Source of the DNA: Marsupella aquatica
Taxonomy: Eukaryota; Marchantiophyta
Length of the DNA: 64,000 nucleotides
Assembly (NCBI GenBank): GCA_973895155.1
Contig: OZ316898.1
Span: forward strand, 12,586,001 to 12,650,000
Reading direction: 5' to 3'
In this document: positions 1-12,439 of the stretch, one piece after another
Layout: each line of letters starts with the position of its first letter
Numbering within the stretch: the stretch's first letter is position 1
Notes under the pieces: generated by a model
Database searches by the model: none
What the model saw: only the letters and a program-made list of their open reading frames with translations
What the model was told of the DNA's origin: nothing
Made by a program: the position numbers and the translations under genes

Positions 1-2174
1 CCCATATATGCCCCGGCCCGACTCCCTATGGGCCGGCCCTCCTTGCGTCGTGCAACGCACGGGCATAGGGCTCGTACATCATAATTGAATGAATGTCCAT
101 CCGCTCCAACCCTTAAAATATGCAAAACCCATTTGCTCCAAACCATATATGTACAGTTCATTCTATCTCAAACCACACCTGCCACTATAAAAGCCCAATT
201 CCATGTCTCACTACTCACGATAAAAGGTGGAACACTCTGCACCTTTTGTGGAGCACTTGCCAATAAAAAGTTTTGCACTCACCACCTTTAGTGGAGCTCA
301 AAGTCCATTCGTGAACCTGTGCACTGTACAATGAGAGCTACCAGTAACCTGTAGCCCTTTATTTTGGGGGCAGTTGTGGTAATAAGATGTAATCAGTGAT
401 GTATCTCAAACTGCAAAGGAACAAAAGGTGCCTGGAGACATGGTCCCAAAGGCAAAAATCCCAATAAAGGGGGCAGAGGGAGAAAACCTCAAGGAGCTAG
501 ACTAGTCACTAGGAAAATAGAATGTCAGCTTTTGACTGACCTAGAATGAGACCAGCCTCTAACTGTGGCAGCCTGGCCTGGGAATTATCAAATTTGAATG
601 AGGGATATAAGGTGAGGTGCAAGTGCCAACAGTGGCAGATGGCAGTTTTGGAGTGTCAAATGAGACTAATGTTTCAAACATTCACTTGGGGCTAATGCTT
701 GGTTTCTTACCCCCAATTGGAGATAATGTGGGATAATGGGCTGTAACCCTTTCCGGGACCCCTTTGGGCTTACCAACCTCAAGTTAAATCCCATTACTGG
801 GAGCCAGGCGAGACACCCATTGATGGGGGGCTCTCTGGCAGATCACAAAGCTCCAACTTCTGTCACAATGTTTTTCTTTCATGTTTGGTGGCCTCCCCTT
901 TGGTCCGTCTCATTGACTTTGTTGCACATATGCAGGTTTAACAAACCTATAGTAACCTTGATCTTCTAACAAGTTGAGTGCCTGTTATAGGCACCTGCCA
1001 GCACCACACAAGAACAACAGGATCCACCGAGAAAGATTTGGGAATGTTTGCCCCACCAAGAGCTTTTGCGCTCTGCAGTGTCCCACCATGTAATTTTCTC
1101 CCCTCGTGGGTGACTAGGCCCAACTCGCATGTGAGAGGCCTTAATTTTCCGGCCCTAAGGACTCCCCCAATGTTCAGGTGAAAGCACATCTTTGTTCCCA
1201 AGAGCATCTTCTCCCCACGACTTCTTTTCACTGCATGTGTCCCATAGCTTTTGGTGTCTTCCAGAGTTTGAGGTTGGGACCTGCAAGGGCCAGAAACTTT
1301 CCGGCCCTGCCCTTGGGACCCCACAAGACTTGCCCTCGGGCCTGCTTAAGGAGGCACTTAGGGCATGACAGCATCTTTCATTCTCATGATGACATCTTGC
1401 ACTTTGAGGGCCCAAAATGCAAGGGTGGATTACATATGAGTTAGCCCTTACTCTACACTCTTCCACATAGGGAGCTAAACACATACCAGGGTTCCATGGA
1501 AGTTGCAGGTACCCGCCATTTTTTCCCATTCATGCATCTGCCTGGACTAAGGTTGCCTTCAGGTGGCACCAATGGGATATATGGTGACGCACGGGTCCGC
1601 CCAATTGGGAGCCGTCTGATCAGGAAGATAGGCCCAACCAGCCAATGACAGCGACGAAGCAGCGAAAGGGAATCCGGATGAAACATTTCCCTTTCCTTTC
1701 CTTTCCTTCCTTTCGTATGTTCCTCATTCTGTGTTTCTGTGGAGCTAATCGGAGACGACGGTTCTCCTTCTCCATCGTTAACAACAGCCCACCTTGAATT
1801 CTCCTCTCCGCTCCTCCCCTCTGCTCAATTACTCAATGCCCACCTCCACTCCCCTTCCCTTCTTATTTCCCGACGGAGTACACAACTGAGCAGAAGCATT
1901 GTGGTGGTTTTTCTTTTCTTTTCTTCAGTTTAGACAGTGCTCTGGGCACAGAACGGACAGGGGCATATTGCCTGCAGAGGATTTGTGAAGTCCAGCGACG
2001 ATAAGAGCAGAGGATTGTGGCATTTTCTGGGAGTTCGGTTTCTCGCACTCTCTCTCTCTCTCTCTCTCCCTGTCCCTCTCTGTGTCTGGGATTGTGCATT
2101 GTTGGTTTGTGGGTTGAAAATTGAGTTGGTTGGGTGGATTAAGATTCCCGTCCACAGGAGAGGAGTGGAGAGAG
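1..2174. other. Upstream region without a recognised gene; 5' flank and leader of UROD
   Basis: Open frames here are short, overlap on both strands and match no family I recognise. The last 500 bases become pyrimidine-rich on the plus strand: a run of CCTTT/CCTTTC units at about 1687-1715 and a CT dinucleotide tract at about 2049-2069. Such tracts are common in plant core promoters and 5' leaders, so the UROD transcript probably starts somewhere in 1690-2170. I see no convincing TATA box at a fixed spacing. The rest (1-1690) is unique-looking DNA with nothing I can name. Confidence 0.5.
2040..2075 (+). promoter_or_regulatory. CT-dinucleotide tract in the UROD 5' region
   Basis: About ten uninterrupted CT repeats sit roughly 105-125 bases upstream of the UROD start codon. 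Pyrimidine patches and CT microsatellites of this kind are frequent around plant transcription starts and in 5' UTRs. A regulatory role is inference; only the tract itself is seen. Confidence 0.4.
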
Positions 2175-4363
2175 ATGGCAGCCCGGGCAGCAGTGGCAGC
2201 GACGAGCTGGCTGGGGAATGGGCAGCAGCTGCAGAGCTCTAGAGCCAACGGTTCAGTAGAGACGATGAGAATTGATAGAGTCAGCTGCAGGGCAGCAGGG
2301 CAGAGGAAGAATGGTGTGGTTGTGGCTCAATCAGTGGCAGCGGGAGAAGTGGACACGGCTGTGAGCTCCGTGAAGGCTGCTGAGTCGTTGGACCCACTGC
2401 TGCTGCGGGCAGTGAGGGGGGAGAATGTGGACAGGCCTCCCGTGTGGATGATGCGTCAAGCCGGGAGATACATGAAGGTGAGTGAGTGAGGAGCTGAGCC
2501 GTTGTGATCATGGTGGTCACATAATGGGTTTTGGGTTGGGTTTTTAATTCTCGTCTCTCTGGGGCTGGGGGTGGAGAATTTGCTTACATTGTAACTGTTA
2601 GCATGTATTTGCGGTATCTGTTCGTTCTCCCACCTCGTCTGTGTCTTCCAACGTCGACCCCTGGAGGTCCCGGTATGTATTCAACACTATGTCTGGTGTG
2701 CATAACCTGTACAGGTGTACCAAGAGCTAAGCAAAAAGTACCCATCTTTCCGGGAACGATCAGAAAATACCGACTTGGCCGTGGAGATTTCGCTCCAGCC
2801 ATGGAAGGCATTCCAACCTGATGGTGTAAGTAGTCTTAAACACGTATCGTGTTGTAGCCGCTTGCGTAAGGACGCTTACTCCTCAATGCCAGCTTTTCCA
2901 ATGTAGTTCTACGATAAATGGCAATTTGTCAAGGGACAACAATTTTGTATACAATATTAGCTGCTTGATAAGAGTCCTCGTGTCCACCAATGTTCGGCTA
3001 CGTGAAGAACTTTTTCTGTAAATGTTATTCCGGATATGCATGCTTACCACGCTCCTGAAGTGCTAAGGGTACTCTCTGTAGGCGGCTATGAGAATTTAAG
3101 CTTTACTAAAATTATGAAATTGTTCTGACCTTTTGTTTACCTTCGGCTGCAGGTGATTTTGTTTTCAGATATTCTGACGCCTCTGACAGGCATGAATATT
3201 CCCTTTGATATTCTGGAGAGCCAGGGACCCATCATTGATAAGCCCATTCGAACTATGGAAGATGTTGCGAAAGTGAGAGAATTGGTCCCAGCTGAGGCTG
3301 TCCCCTATGTCGGACAGGCTCTTTCTGCCCTTCGTGCTGAGGTAGGCAGTGTCATCTGAAATCAAATTCAGTCACATCGACGGACAGCCTGAACCGCGGC
3401 TGTGCTGGTAGTTGCAGAAACTTGGGATTTAGGGCCGTCTAATCAACATCACGCCGTTTGATGTTCCCACATTTATGAACTATATGTCATACCATGATCA
3501 TGCCTGCAGGTGGGAAATGCCTCAGCTGTTCTAGGTTTTGTCGGAGCTCCCTTCACCTTGGCCTCATATATTGTTGAGGGCGGATCATCCAAGAACTATA
3601 CAGTGATCAAGAGGATGGCTTTTACCGAACCCGAGGTGAGCTTTGTTTTTCGATTGGATTGAACTTGACCCTACACTTTCTTGTCCACGCCCTGCTTCCG
3701 GTATTTCCCTGCAGAGGCAGGGAAATACCGTCATTTAGTTATTGTCTCCTCCCTGTGTTGGTTCGTAGCCATTTGAAATGGAGCCTTGAACTAGAATTTT
3801 AAGTTACCGACTGACTATCACAATGTTGTGCTTTGGTCCTGCAGATTTTGCACGCCTTGCTGCAAAAATTGGCTGAGTCAATCACTATCTACGTGAGATA
3901 TCAGGCTGACGCTGGTGCACAGGCAGTGCAGATCTTCGACTCCTGGGCTACCAACCTCAGCCCAGCTGATTTTGAAATTTTCAGCTTGCCTTACATCAAT
4001 TACATTGTAAACAACGTCAAGAAAACTCATCCCAACCTTCCAATCATCTTGTATGCAAGTGGGAGTGGCGGTTTGCTCGAGCGAATGGCATCATCTGGAG
4101 TTGATGTATTCAGTGTAGACTGGACTGTTGATATAGCTGAGGCAAGGCAAAGAGTAGGACCACAGCTTGCCGTGCAGGGAAATATGGATCCTGCTGCTCT
4201 GTTTGGTTCCAAGGACTTTATAACAAAAAGGGTTCATGAAACCGTTGAGAAAGCTGGCCAGTATAAGCATATCCTCAACCTCGGACACGGTGTTCTGGTA
4301 GGTACCCCTGAAGAGAATGTAGCGCACTTTTTCGAAGTTTCAAAGAATGTACGATACAAGTAA
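2175..4363 (+). CDS. HEME: Uroporphyrinogen decarboxylase, plastid-targeted (UROD, EC 4.1.1.37)
   Basis: The enzyme decarboxylates the four acetate side chains of uroporphyrinogen III to give coproporphyrinogen III, the step before heme and chlorophyll synthesis split, in the plastid stroma. Five exons read 2175-2477, 2715-2825, 3153-3341, 3510-3635 and 3845-4363, all with GT-AG borders and phase 0, giving 415 residues, the size of plant UROD precursors. The first ~65 residues are rich in Ala, Ser and Arg and poor in acidic residues, as in a chloroplast transit peptide. Visible landmarks are [12 protein letters not shown] (substrate-binding Arg, family signature) at the end of exon 1, [10 protein letters not shown] with the catalytic Asp at the start of exon 3, [19 protein letters not shown] in exon 4, and [14 protein letters not shown] with the conserved His near the C-terminus. 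The ATG at 2175 is chosen because it opens the transit peptide; the in-frame codons upstream belong to the leader. No key residue is missing. Confidence 0.95.
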
Positions 4364-7300
4364 CTTCAATTCCTGCTCATAAATCAAAATTAATGTCAAT
4401 TTCTGTTTCTGCCTATGGCTGTTAAAAGTTGAGCCGTTTACCTCACGGATGCATGATTCTTCCGATTCTGGGTCTATGGCCGCAAGGCTACAGCAGAAGG
4501 CTGACGATGATGTATACACTTTCCTCCAATTTATTCTTGCCTCATAAATAATGGGCCAGCATTGTTCTGAAACATATATGGGGCGAGTAATATTTTCAAT
4601 GACCGGGAGGTCAAAAGTGAGATGCATAATTATATCAGGTGTAATATGGTGGATTTCCAGTTAACTGGTACCCCCAGCGGTTTACGGAGTTGTTGTAGAA
4701 CGTGATGTTATGTGCTTATGAAGAATCACTTTGGGTCATTGATCTGATAGCAGTTATCGTGGTACTTAGGACGAATTGTCTTTCGATATTTATGATATTC
4801 ATGTATCTAATTTCATATTGTATGGAACTCTCATTAGTTTTCATTCGGAGCACACTGCAGTGATTGCACCTTTCTTGGCATTCAGTTAAAATTCGTGGCA
4901 TGGCCTTTACCAGTGCTCCATATTACTTTCCAGATTCTGTATAATTGGATACTGCCTTTGACATAGCTAGAAAGCTCAGGGTAACAACTGCGTGGCTTGA
5001 TGGTTGCATGTGTTCACCTAAAGGTGCTGTAATGTTGGGCATTGCCATATTGGCCGTTAGTGGCTCCAGAATAGGATAGAGCGACCTCCACCTCGTAGGC
5101 AGATTGAAACTGCTCGAAGTTAAACATCAATTTTATGACCTTCAACGAATAGATCTGTGTAGACTCTTCAATTTGGCAAAAGTTGAGGCAACTGTCCACG
5201 TGAGGCTGTGATGACAACTCGAAGGTGGCTAGGACTGGAAACCTAAGACTGTTTCCACATCCTGTGATGCAGCCATGGTAACCCAAATGTTTTGATCTTT
5301 GCCAATTCTCCACCCCAACAGGACCGTTTCTTTGCCATTCATGTGCTTGTGAAATGAAAGTTTAACAAGTGGTGGTGTCTTTCACCCCCCTTGAGTTGTT
5401 TTTGAGAACCTGAACTTATCTTGCGCTGATAATCACTAGAGATATTTCACTAGAGTACGTGATTTGGAGGTCCAAATCTTTTTAGAGGCTCCTGTTCATT
5501 CCGTTTCGGTACACCTCGTTCAGTCTGAGAGTTGGACGCTTGGTCATGTTTTTTCGAGGCTTCAAATTCCACGACAGTGTACAAAATCATCTTCGGTTCT
5601 CCTGGGGATAGGAATGTACCTCAATGAACAACCCACAATCCCACAAATGAAAACCCCATAGGAACCCTGAGGCCAATTGGTGGTACTCAATTCAGTTAAC
5701 CTTATACTATCAGGACCAAGCCAATCAATTTACTGCAGTCAAACGAGAGACCTCGCTTGCTTCCTGACAATCTACTTCATTCCGAACATCCCTCAGTCTC
5801 GTACACCACCGGTCAGCTGTTGTGGAATATTGCGATCAACCAGAACTTTTTGGTGTGATTGTTTGACAAGTCGCATCGCTCGGACACCTTCAGGCTTGCC
5901 ACCGAATCACTGCTCACAGATTTGCGTCATTTTCTTAGAAAATGCCTAATCTGCTCGAGTGTGGCTGATGGCATTATAATCTCAAGAAATTTACGTCCAA
6001 GAGCCAGTCACTTAATTCATGATATTGGGTACGCCATTGCACAGTAAATCAGTAGGTACATAACAGTAACACGAGTACCTTTGTTTCTCTGTAACATTAA
6101 CTTCTTGCAAATGGATAGTAATGGCTTGTGAGCAAATTTTCGATCACATCAGACAGCGAGCAGTCAGTGAATAACATAGTTCATGTTGGCGTAGGCAAGA
6201 AGATCGGACTTACTCACCACATGCTGCTGACCACGAGAAGCAAGGGAATCGCATAGAGTTTTTAAAAAGAAAGTCGTCGGTGTCCTAAACATTATTGAAA
6301 CACCATTTGGTGAGAACAGTTTCTATCTATGCAAAATAGTCCACTCATCTCCATTTCGTGGCAAAACGACCATGCAATTCTTGAAATGATTGCCACTCCC
6401 ACTTTCACTCGCAGGGACCACTGTATTGTTCAGATGAAATATATCTGACAGAGGATATCAATTTCTCGATACGAAGTAACAATCTCAGTTTTGAGTTGGA
6501 AGCTCAGAAAGGAAATTCGATTGTATTCCTACCGGTAGCCTTCCATCCTACAGCTTCCAGGCATACTGTTTTCTCCGGGACTAGAGAGGACGCAAGTCCA
6601 GACGACAACGGTGGAGAATTTAGGCATTTTCCAAGACAAGGGTAGCAGACAGGAGAGTTGCTATTCCAATTCAGCCCTTCTAGACAGTACCAAATTCAGT
6701 TCCTATCCTAGTTTGTGTAGGTAAGACGAGATAGCGGCAGTAAGGATAAGGAAATCAGGCATACTACACCAAAAACTCAGTAACTGTGTAGAAGCAAACC
6801 ATATAATTCAAACCACCTTCCTCAAATTCATTTCTAGTTTAATTGAGACTCTTCTTTTACTTGATGACAATTGTCCAAACTCTAAAATTGTCGTGCGATA
6901 TCTTTGATATAGGGCAGCTCTGGGACAGGACAGCAGAGAAAACATTTTCAGCAGAAGGTCACCTAAGCAGGAAGGAAATACCGGTACAGCTTCGGCAATC
7001 CTCCTTGCTGAAAGAATGATGTATACATTCCTTCCTTCCACTAAGACCCTAAGCCCTGCATCCTTGAAATGAATGGTCTTAACTTTCTTTGCCTTAGTAT
7101 TACTCAGCCCTCCGTAACCTTGGCCACATTGTTTCTGTCCTTGCAGATCCGTCTGTCAACTGCCATTGTAAGAATGACTGCATGAGCAAGAAGCACTCTT
7201 CCCTATGCCATTTAAAGGATTCCTCCAACTTCCTTTGGTTACACGTCATAGAAATATGTCTGCAACAATCCTGTAAAAACGTGGATGCTACAGAAGCCTA

Positions 7301-7546
7301 CTGTTGGATCCTCTTCAACTCAGGACCACCAACGGGAAATACAATTTTTGAAGTAAAATGGAATTCGCATCCTCTTAAACTCACGACCACCAACGGGATA
7401 TACAATATTCGATGTTAAATGGAATTCGCATGACAAAGTGAACTGCACTTGCCTGGTCGTACTTAAAGCTGGACGAAATTCTTGCTCAATCTAAATGGGG
7501 CAAAAATGGTTCATTTTTCTGATGGCTAGAGAGGGATGTCATTCAA
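4364..7546. other. Intergenic region between convergent UROD and NEF1-like genes
   Basis: UROD and the NEF1-like gene point towards each other, so this stretch contains both 3' UTRs and a spacer. Open frames are all under about 100 codons, show no family motif and have no consistent splice structure. The one structured feature is the 61-bp tandem duplication at 7308-7430. I see nothing else nameable. Confidence 0.5.
7308..7430. repeat. 61-bp imperfect tandem duplication
   Basis: Two copies lie head to tail at 7308-7368 and 7369-7430. Both contain the string ACCACCAACGGGAWATACAA and end in TGGAATTCGC. The copies differ at scattered single bases, so the duplication is not brand new. It lies just beyond the 3' end of the NEF1-like coding region and may be in its 3' UTR. 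Confidence 0.85.
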
Positions 7547-10500
7547 CTATATGAACTTCATCCCTTGAATTCTTATGTGTCTGGATACCAGGTATTGACA
7601 GATAGCAAATGCTATTCCTAGTAGCGTTAATATCCGGATACTGTGGATATCTGCAATGATTGCCGCAGGTATGTTCAGAGGTGAGATCAAAAGCAAAACA
7701 AAGTCGGACTGTCGCACATAGTCCCACATGAAGCGGTTAAACATGACATGGTTGGGAATGGTGAGGAATAGGACCAACACATTCTTGACAGCGTAAAATA
7801 GACCTGGCCCACCCGTTTCTAGACCCCAACCTGCCAATTGGTAACCGTGCCAGGCCTCTTCCCACAACCGGTAACCTGCGGACCCTATCAAGTATAGGGA
7901 AATGACAAACGTTGAAGGAAAGTATCTTTGGCGGTCACCAAATCCAGTGAGTAGGTTGGCATCCTGATTCAAGAGTAGCAGGATAGGTGCGATGACCAAC
8001 ACAGCATGATCCGAACCCCCAGTCAAATGCATGTTCAGCACGAGGCAAAGTACGACACAAAGTACTGTTGCAATATTCCCAATTGCCGGCATCCATGCTC
8101 CTTCTGCCGCAAGTTTCTTCACCCCGAATGAGTTTGTGATGGTTGGACGTCGCTGCTGAATGAGATGTGATCTTGACCCACCGAGAACTTTAGACTTTGC
8201 TGCTGGCCTTTCTGATATTTTGTCTCGCATCATAGTTGCGAGTTGAAGCTTGATTTCCAACGCGATCACCATAAACACAGCTGCATAGAGTCCTATTAGA
8301 GAGATGCGCCCTCCCTCAATTGCAAGAGACGTCACGAACTTGTCATCCTCTCCTTCACCTCTGGAACGTTGCAGACCCTCTACAAGATACAGCACTGGGA
8401 GAAGAGCAACCAGAAGAGTGAACACCCATGGTAAAAATCTGGGGCTTGATGCTGATGGAAGATGGGTAAATACGAGGAAGACCGATGCACAAATTACTGC
8501 TGCTACGAGCAGAGCATGCAGTAAAGGAACTTGGTAGAAATATTGAGCACAAAGATAGATGCCTCCGCTGGTTCCCAGTCCAACAGCATAGAAAAACCGC
8601 AGTTCTACGAAGTGCTGGATTGGAAGTGCTGAGGTGAAAGCTGCCAATGAGGTCAAAATTGTAATGATCAGCAGCCATGAAGGCCAGGACGGTCGGCTTA
8701 CGACAGTGCCATAGATAGTAATCTCATCTGGGTTCGACACATATTGATAGTGACGATAGCGGCTAAGAACCCAGCCACCAGGAACAGGTGGGTCCATGTA
8801 AACAAGACAAGCGCCGAGAGTAATCACCAGTAGCATGGAACTTTTGGCCAACTGCAATGAGCGCCAAGAACAAAACATCAGAACACAATTTATAATGAGT
8901 TGTTAAGACACTGGTTGAAGTTTCCTTCCCATTTAGTTCAAAGTCATCATCGTCCTGGGCATGTGACCTAGTGTAGCTGACAGCAGGTACTACTCCATCT
9001 ACTATACCAAACTTCCATCACTTATATTAATGAAATGGCTGCCAGTTGATGGAATCCCACAGCTAGACCACTGCCATACACTAGTCAGATTCTTCCGCTC
9101 ATGCATAACGAAACACGAAAACCTCACTAACCTGGACATGCGAAAAATGCTGTGTCACAATAGGAGCACTTGAAAGTCCGACGAAGAGAACAAGGACACC
9201 CAAGAGCAACCCATCTGAGGGAGGGCGGCCAGTTGCCCACTGCAAAACCTCAAATATTGTATCTCTGCAAAGCCAAACTGCCACCAAAACGACACCAGCG
9301 TGGAGAAGACCTTGCCATGACTTCATGCGGGAAACTCCTTTTGCTTGGTCTCTGCCGTACATCGCACGGGAGTACAGAAAAGTGAGCTTAATATGGAAGG
9401 CAGAGAACTTCTCTACATGCTGTAATCCGAACGAATAACTAATAAATTGGTTACAATTCAAGTTCGAATTGGAAAGGAAACATACTTGTAGAATACAAGG
9501 GGTGGCGATACCGCCAGGAGCAGTAAAACTGAAGCCCACAAAACATTCCGTGTGGTTACAACCAACATGGAAAGCTTGGCTGCATATAGACAAAACAGAA
9601 TCCAAGCTGCCCAGGACCCAATACGCTTCTCAAACAGAAAGCGCCTCGTTAACACCATGCCAATAACACTGGTCAACACAACCAAGTAACTCGGGTAGAT
9701 AGCCTCATCATCCACGCCATAGTAGTACATATTGGTGAAGTTGTAGAGTCGATTTTCTGCTGCGCATAGCAAGGTAGCTTGTCCTATTAAACCCAATGGC
9801 ACTAGCAGTTGAAGCTGCTGCACTGGAATGAGGGTAAGCCCTGGTATAGTCAAACCCAGATATATACTCCCGATGATCAGATTGCAAACGTGCTTGATGT
9901 TGACACCTCCCAACCAAATATTCAAGTAGTAGAAGTTGTGCAAAACAAACCACGTTGCAGGGATACACGCCGCGATGGCAAAAATGAAGTACGACCAGAT
10001 GGTCTTTTTTGTCAGAAACTGCGAAAGGTAGTACCCGCAAACAATTGAAGCCGGAAAAAACTGCACATTATGCAGCAGACAAGCAAGACATACGTGAGCC
10101 AGAATCACAGACGTGACATGCCACATGCTTTCATCAGCTGATTGACTCTACAAGTTACATCCACTCGGAGACCATCCATATAATAGGCTTCTTCAATCTG
10201 CAATGACAGTACCAAAATCCCAATTGGGGCATATGACTCATAGAGATGGTGAATGCCCTTACCTTGTACGGTAGCCCTATAACCAACGAGACACAAATAG
10301 CAGCTACTTGCAGTAAGCTGGTAAGGATGACGAAACCCATACTGTCTGTCAACACTCCGGACAGGTACGCTCCAGCTGCTGCTGCTCCTCCCAAAAGTGC
10401 AGCAGTGACGAGAATGTAGTTCCATGGAGGAAGAATGTAGATGTACCGTCCAAAAGCGTAGAATATCACACGAATCTCGAGGCAGATAATTATGACCACG

Positions 10501-11423
10501 ACGGAAATCGCTCCATTAACCAGTCTAAAATGATGTAGATCTCGTGAGTCTTTAGCGAGCCACCACAAGGATCCTCGTGTCGAAGCAAACATGAGGAAGA
10601 GCAGCGGGACAAAGAACAGGAGCAGCATGTCACAGACAGAGTTAACGGAAGAGAACAGCTTTGCATGGTAAGCTCCAATGTAGAAAAAAAGAGGAAGGAA
10701 GAGGAGGATAAGTGTGTGAAAAGAAGCCTCCAACGGGCCAGCTATGAGTGCTTCTTCGGAGATTTCCCCGCCATACGTCCTCTGCGTCTTTTGCATGAAT
10801 GATGACGGGTGAGGGATGGAGAAAAGCCAGTACATCTCGAACAGGATTATCATCAGATAGTAGTGAGCATTTGTCATTCCCACAGCCGCTATAACACCCC
10901 ATGTTTGGATTGTGGCAGCAATGATGGGCGTGCAGGCGAACAACAGTCGCTCCAACGCCAACACAGCTGTTGGGTTCTCGAGCTGGAACCACTTGAATTG
11001 AAGAGAGGCCCATACTCCGATCAAAAACAGCAAGAGAAATGAGGTGAAAAGCGTGATCAGGAACAGAACATGAGAACCAGAGGTCGGGGAGGTGAAACTG
11101 GTGCCGGTAAATAGTAAGGCTACCACCACGGCAAAGAGCGTGCCCCAAGTACCAAAGAATGCACCTTGTTTTAGCTGTATCAAGTCTAGGATATAGGCTA
11201 TCATCAGTCCGACTGTGAGGACTGAGAGAACGGCATTTCCTCCAACTCCAAGCAGCAGAATTGCGGATGGCACGAGAGCTGTGGCTACTCTCGCATTATA
11301 CTGAAAAGAATTAGGGGTGAATCGCGTCTCCCCCGGCCTTCGACGACTACTGCCCCCATTGAGGCTTCCCATCGTATCATAAGAGGGGGCGGCCATGCCC
11401 GGTGGCCCTCCCCTGTAGGCCAT
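7547..11423 (-). CDS. NEF1: NEF1 (No Exine Formation 1)-like polytopic membrane protein
   Basis: In Arabidopsis, NEF1 is an integral membrane protein assigned to the plastid envelope and needed for lipid deposition and primexine/exine formation in pollen; its molecular activity is unknown. Four coding exons are inferred on the minus strand: 11423-10263, 10147-9486, 9351-9132 and 8851-7547, giving about 1115 residues, close to the roughly 1120 of the Arabidopsis protein. The start MAYRGGPPGMAAPS is followed by a Ser/Arg-rich head and then many hydrophobic membrane segments. Recognisable NEF1 stretches include MKSWQG with RPPSDGLLLG in exon 3, and SKVLGGSRSHLIQQRRPTITNSF and a C-terminal HIRIQGMKFI in exon 4. 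Exon 2 joins in frame only if the acceptor at 10148-10149 is used; a closer AG at 10198-10199 leads to an early stop. The gene is convergent with UROD and divergent from the peptidase gene. Identification rests on recalled NEF1 sequence; the first ~390 residues are less conserved than the rest. Confidence 0.85.
10148..10262 (-). other. NEF1-like intron 1 with two candidate acceptors
   Basis: The donor GTAAGG follows a Tyr-Lys codon pair. A TGCAG acceptor at 10198-10199 would leave a 64-base intron, but the resulting frame stops within about 30 codons. The TTGTAG acceptor at 10148-10149 gives a 115-base intron and keeps the long downstream frame open. Use of the first site would make a truncated protein, so this is a place where alternative splicing could switch the product off. 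Confidence 0.6.
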
Positions 11424-12439
11424 CTTTCCTCACTCTAGATCAGACTCGTCCTTCACAGCAGCTCAATTCAGTCTCCAGATTTCAACCCTACTACAAGTCC
11501 AGCAACCTTCGTCTTCTGTCACACCCTAACAGTGCTCCACAGATGTTGGTGCTGTTGGTCTTAATCCGCTCCCCCGTTCGGATCCGAGTGCATCTCATTT
11601 CAACCCGCTCCTCCTCCTCCTCCTGTAGTCCCTCTTACCTCCTTGAAAATACGGTGGCCGTAATGCTCCTGGAATCACATGAGGCGAATCGGAAACCAAG
11701 ACGAGAGAGAAGGACTGGCTTGGTCATATCTCCCACACATCGTGATGGCCCAGCTCGATTTTAGGGAACCAAAGGAAACGAGCTCCTATCCAAAGAAGGG
11801 AAACGAATAGAAACAATAAAGCAAGTGGATTTTCAGTACGTCTCTTATTAAATCTCCACCTCATTCCACAGAAACTTTGCACCGCCTGATTCGGCAGTAG
11901 AACAGCACGGTAGAGCGCCAGCATGTTGGCAGGCAGGAAGGAAGAGATAGACAGAACACGCAGGAAGCCTAGAGAGAGCGGCAAGAGCATACATGTACTG
12001 AAATAAAAAACTGACATACCTTGCCAGTGAAAGATTATCGTCGATGATAGCGCCAGGTCAATCACGTCGGGTGCTCACTCTCGAGAGGCTTCGTTCGAAA
12101 TCAGCAGTCCTTTTGGAGAATTGCGCGAGTCTGGTAAAGGACTGGGAACAGAATGTTGGATTTCTTTCCTTCCTGTTGTCGTAGCCATCACATGGATGCA
12201 GCGGAAAGAAAGCAGAGGACGGTAGACAGAGTGAGCTTGGTCGGGGCGCGAGACAAGACGGATTTAATCCCCTTTCCCAAACATGAGAAAGACCAATTTG
12301 AAAATTTCCAGCAGGGCTTGTACTTCCGGAAGACCACATCACAGTGTCGTGAGCAAAGATTACTCTAACTTTACTCTACACATTGTGACGAGAAACGAGA
12401 CCAAGGAAAGGGCACTGAGTGACTACTCTCCTCTTGTTG

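Noticed and set aside
49-70. GC-rich palindrome-like sequence at the extreme left end
   Set aside because: Pairing is short and broken, and the window edge prevents judging any larger structure.
947-1529. Overlapping frames of 124-125 codons on the minus strand near the left end
   Set aside because: Two shifted frames are open over the same bases, a sign of low stop density rather than coding; no motif recognised.
5014-5949. Short frames on both strands (99, 65 and 90 codons) between UROD and the NEF1-like gene
   Set aside because: No family motif, no splice-linked continuation and no codon pattern distinguishing them from chance.
10198-10262. 64-base version of NEF1-like intron 1
   Set aside because: The joined frame ends after about 30 codons and misses the conserved downstream sequence; the 115-base version keeps the frame.
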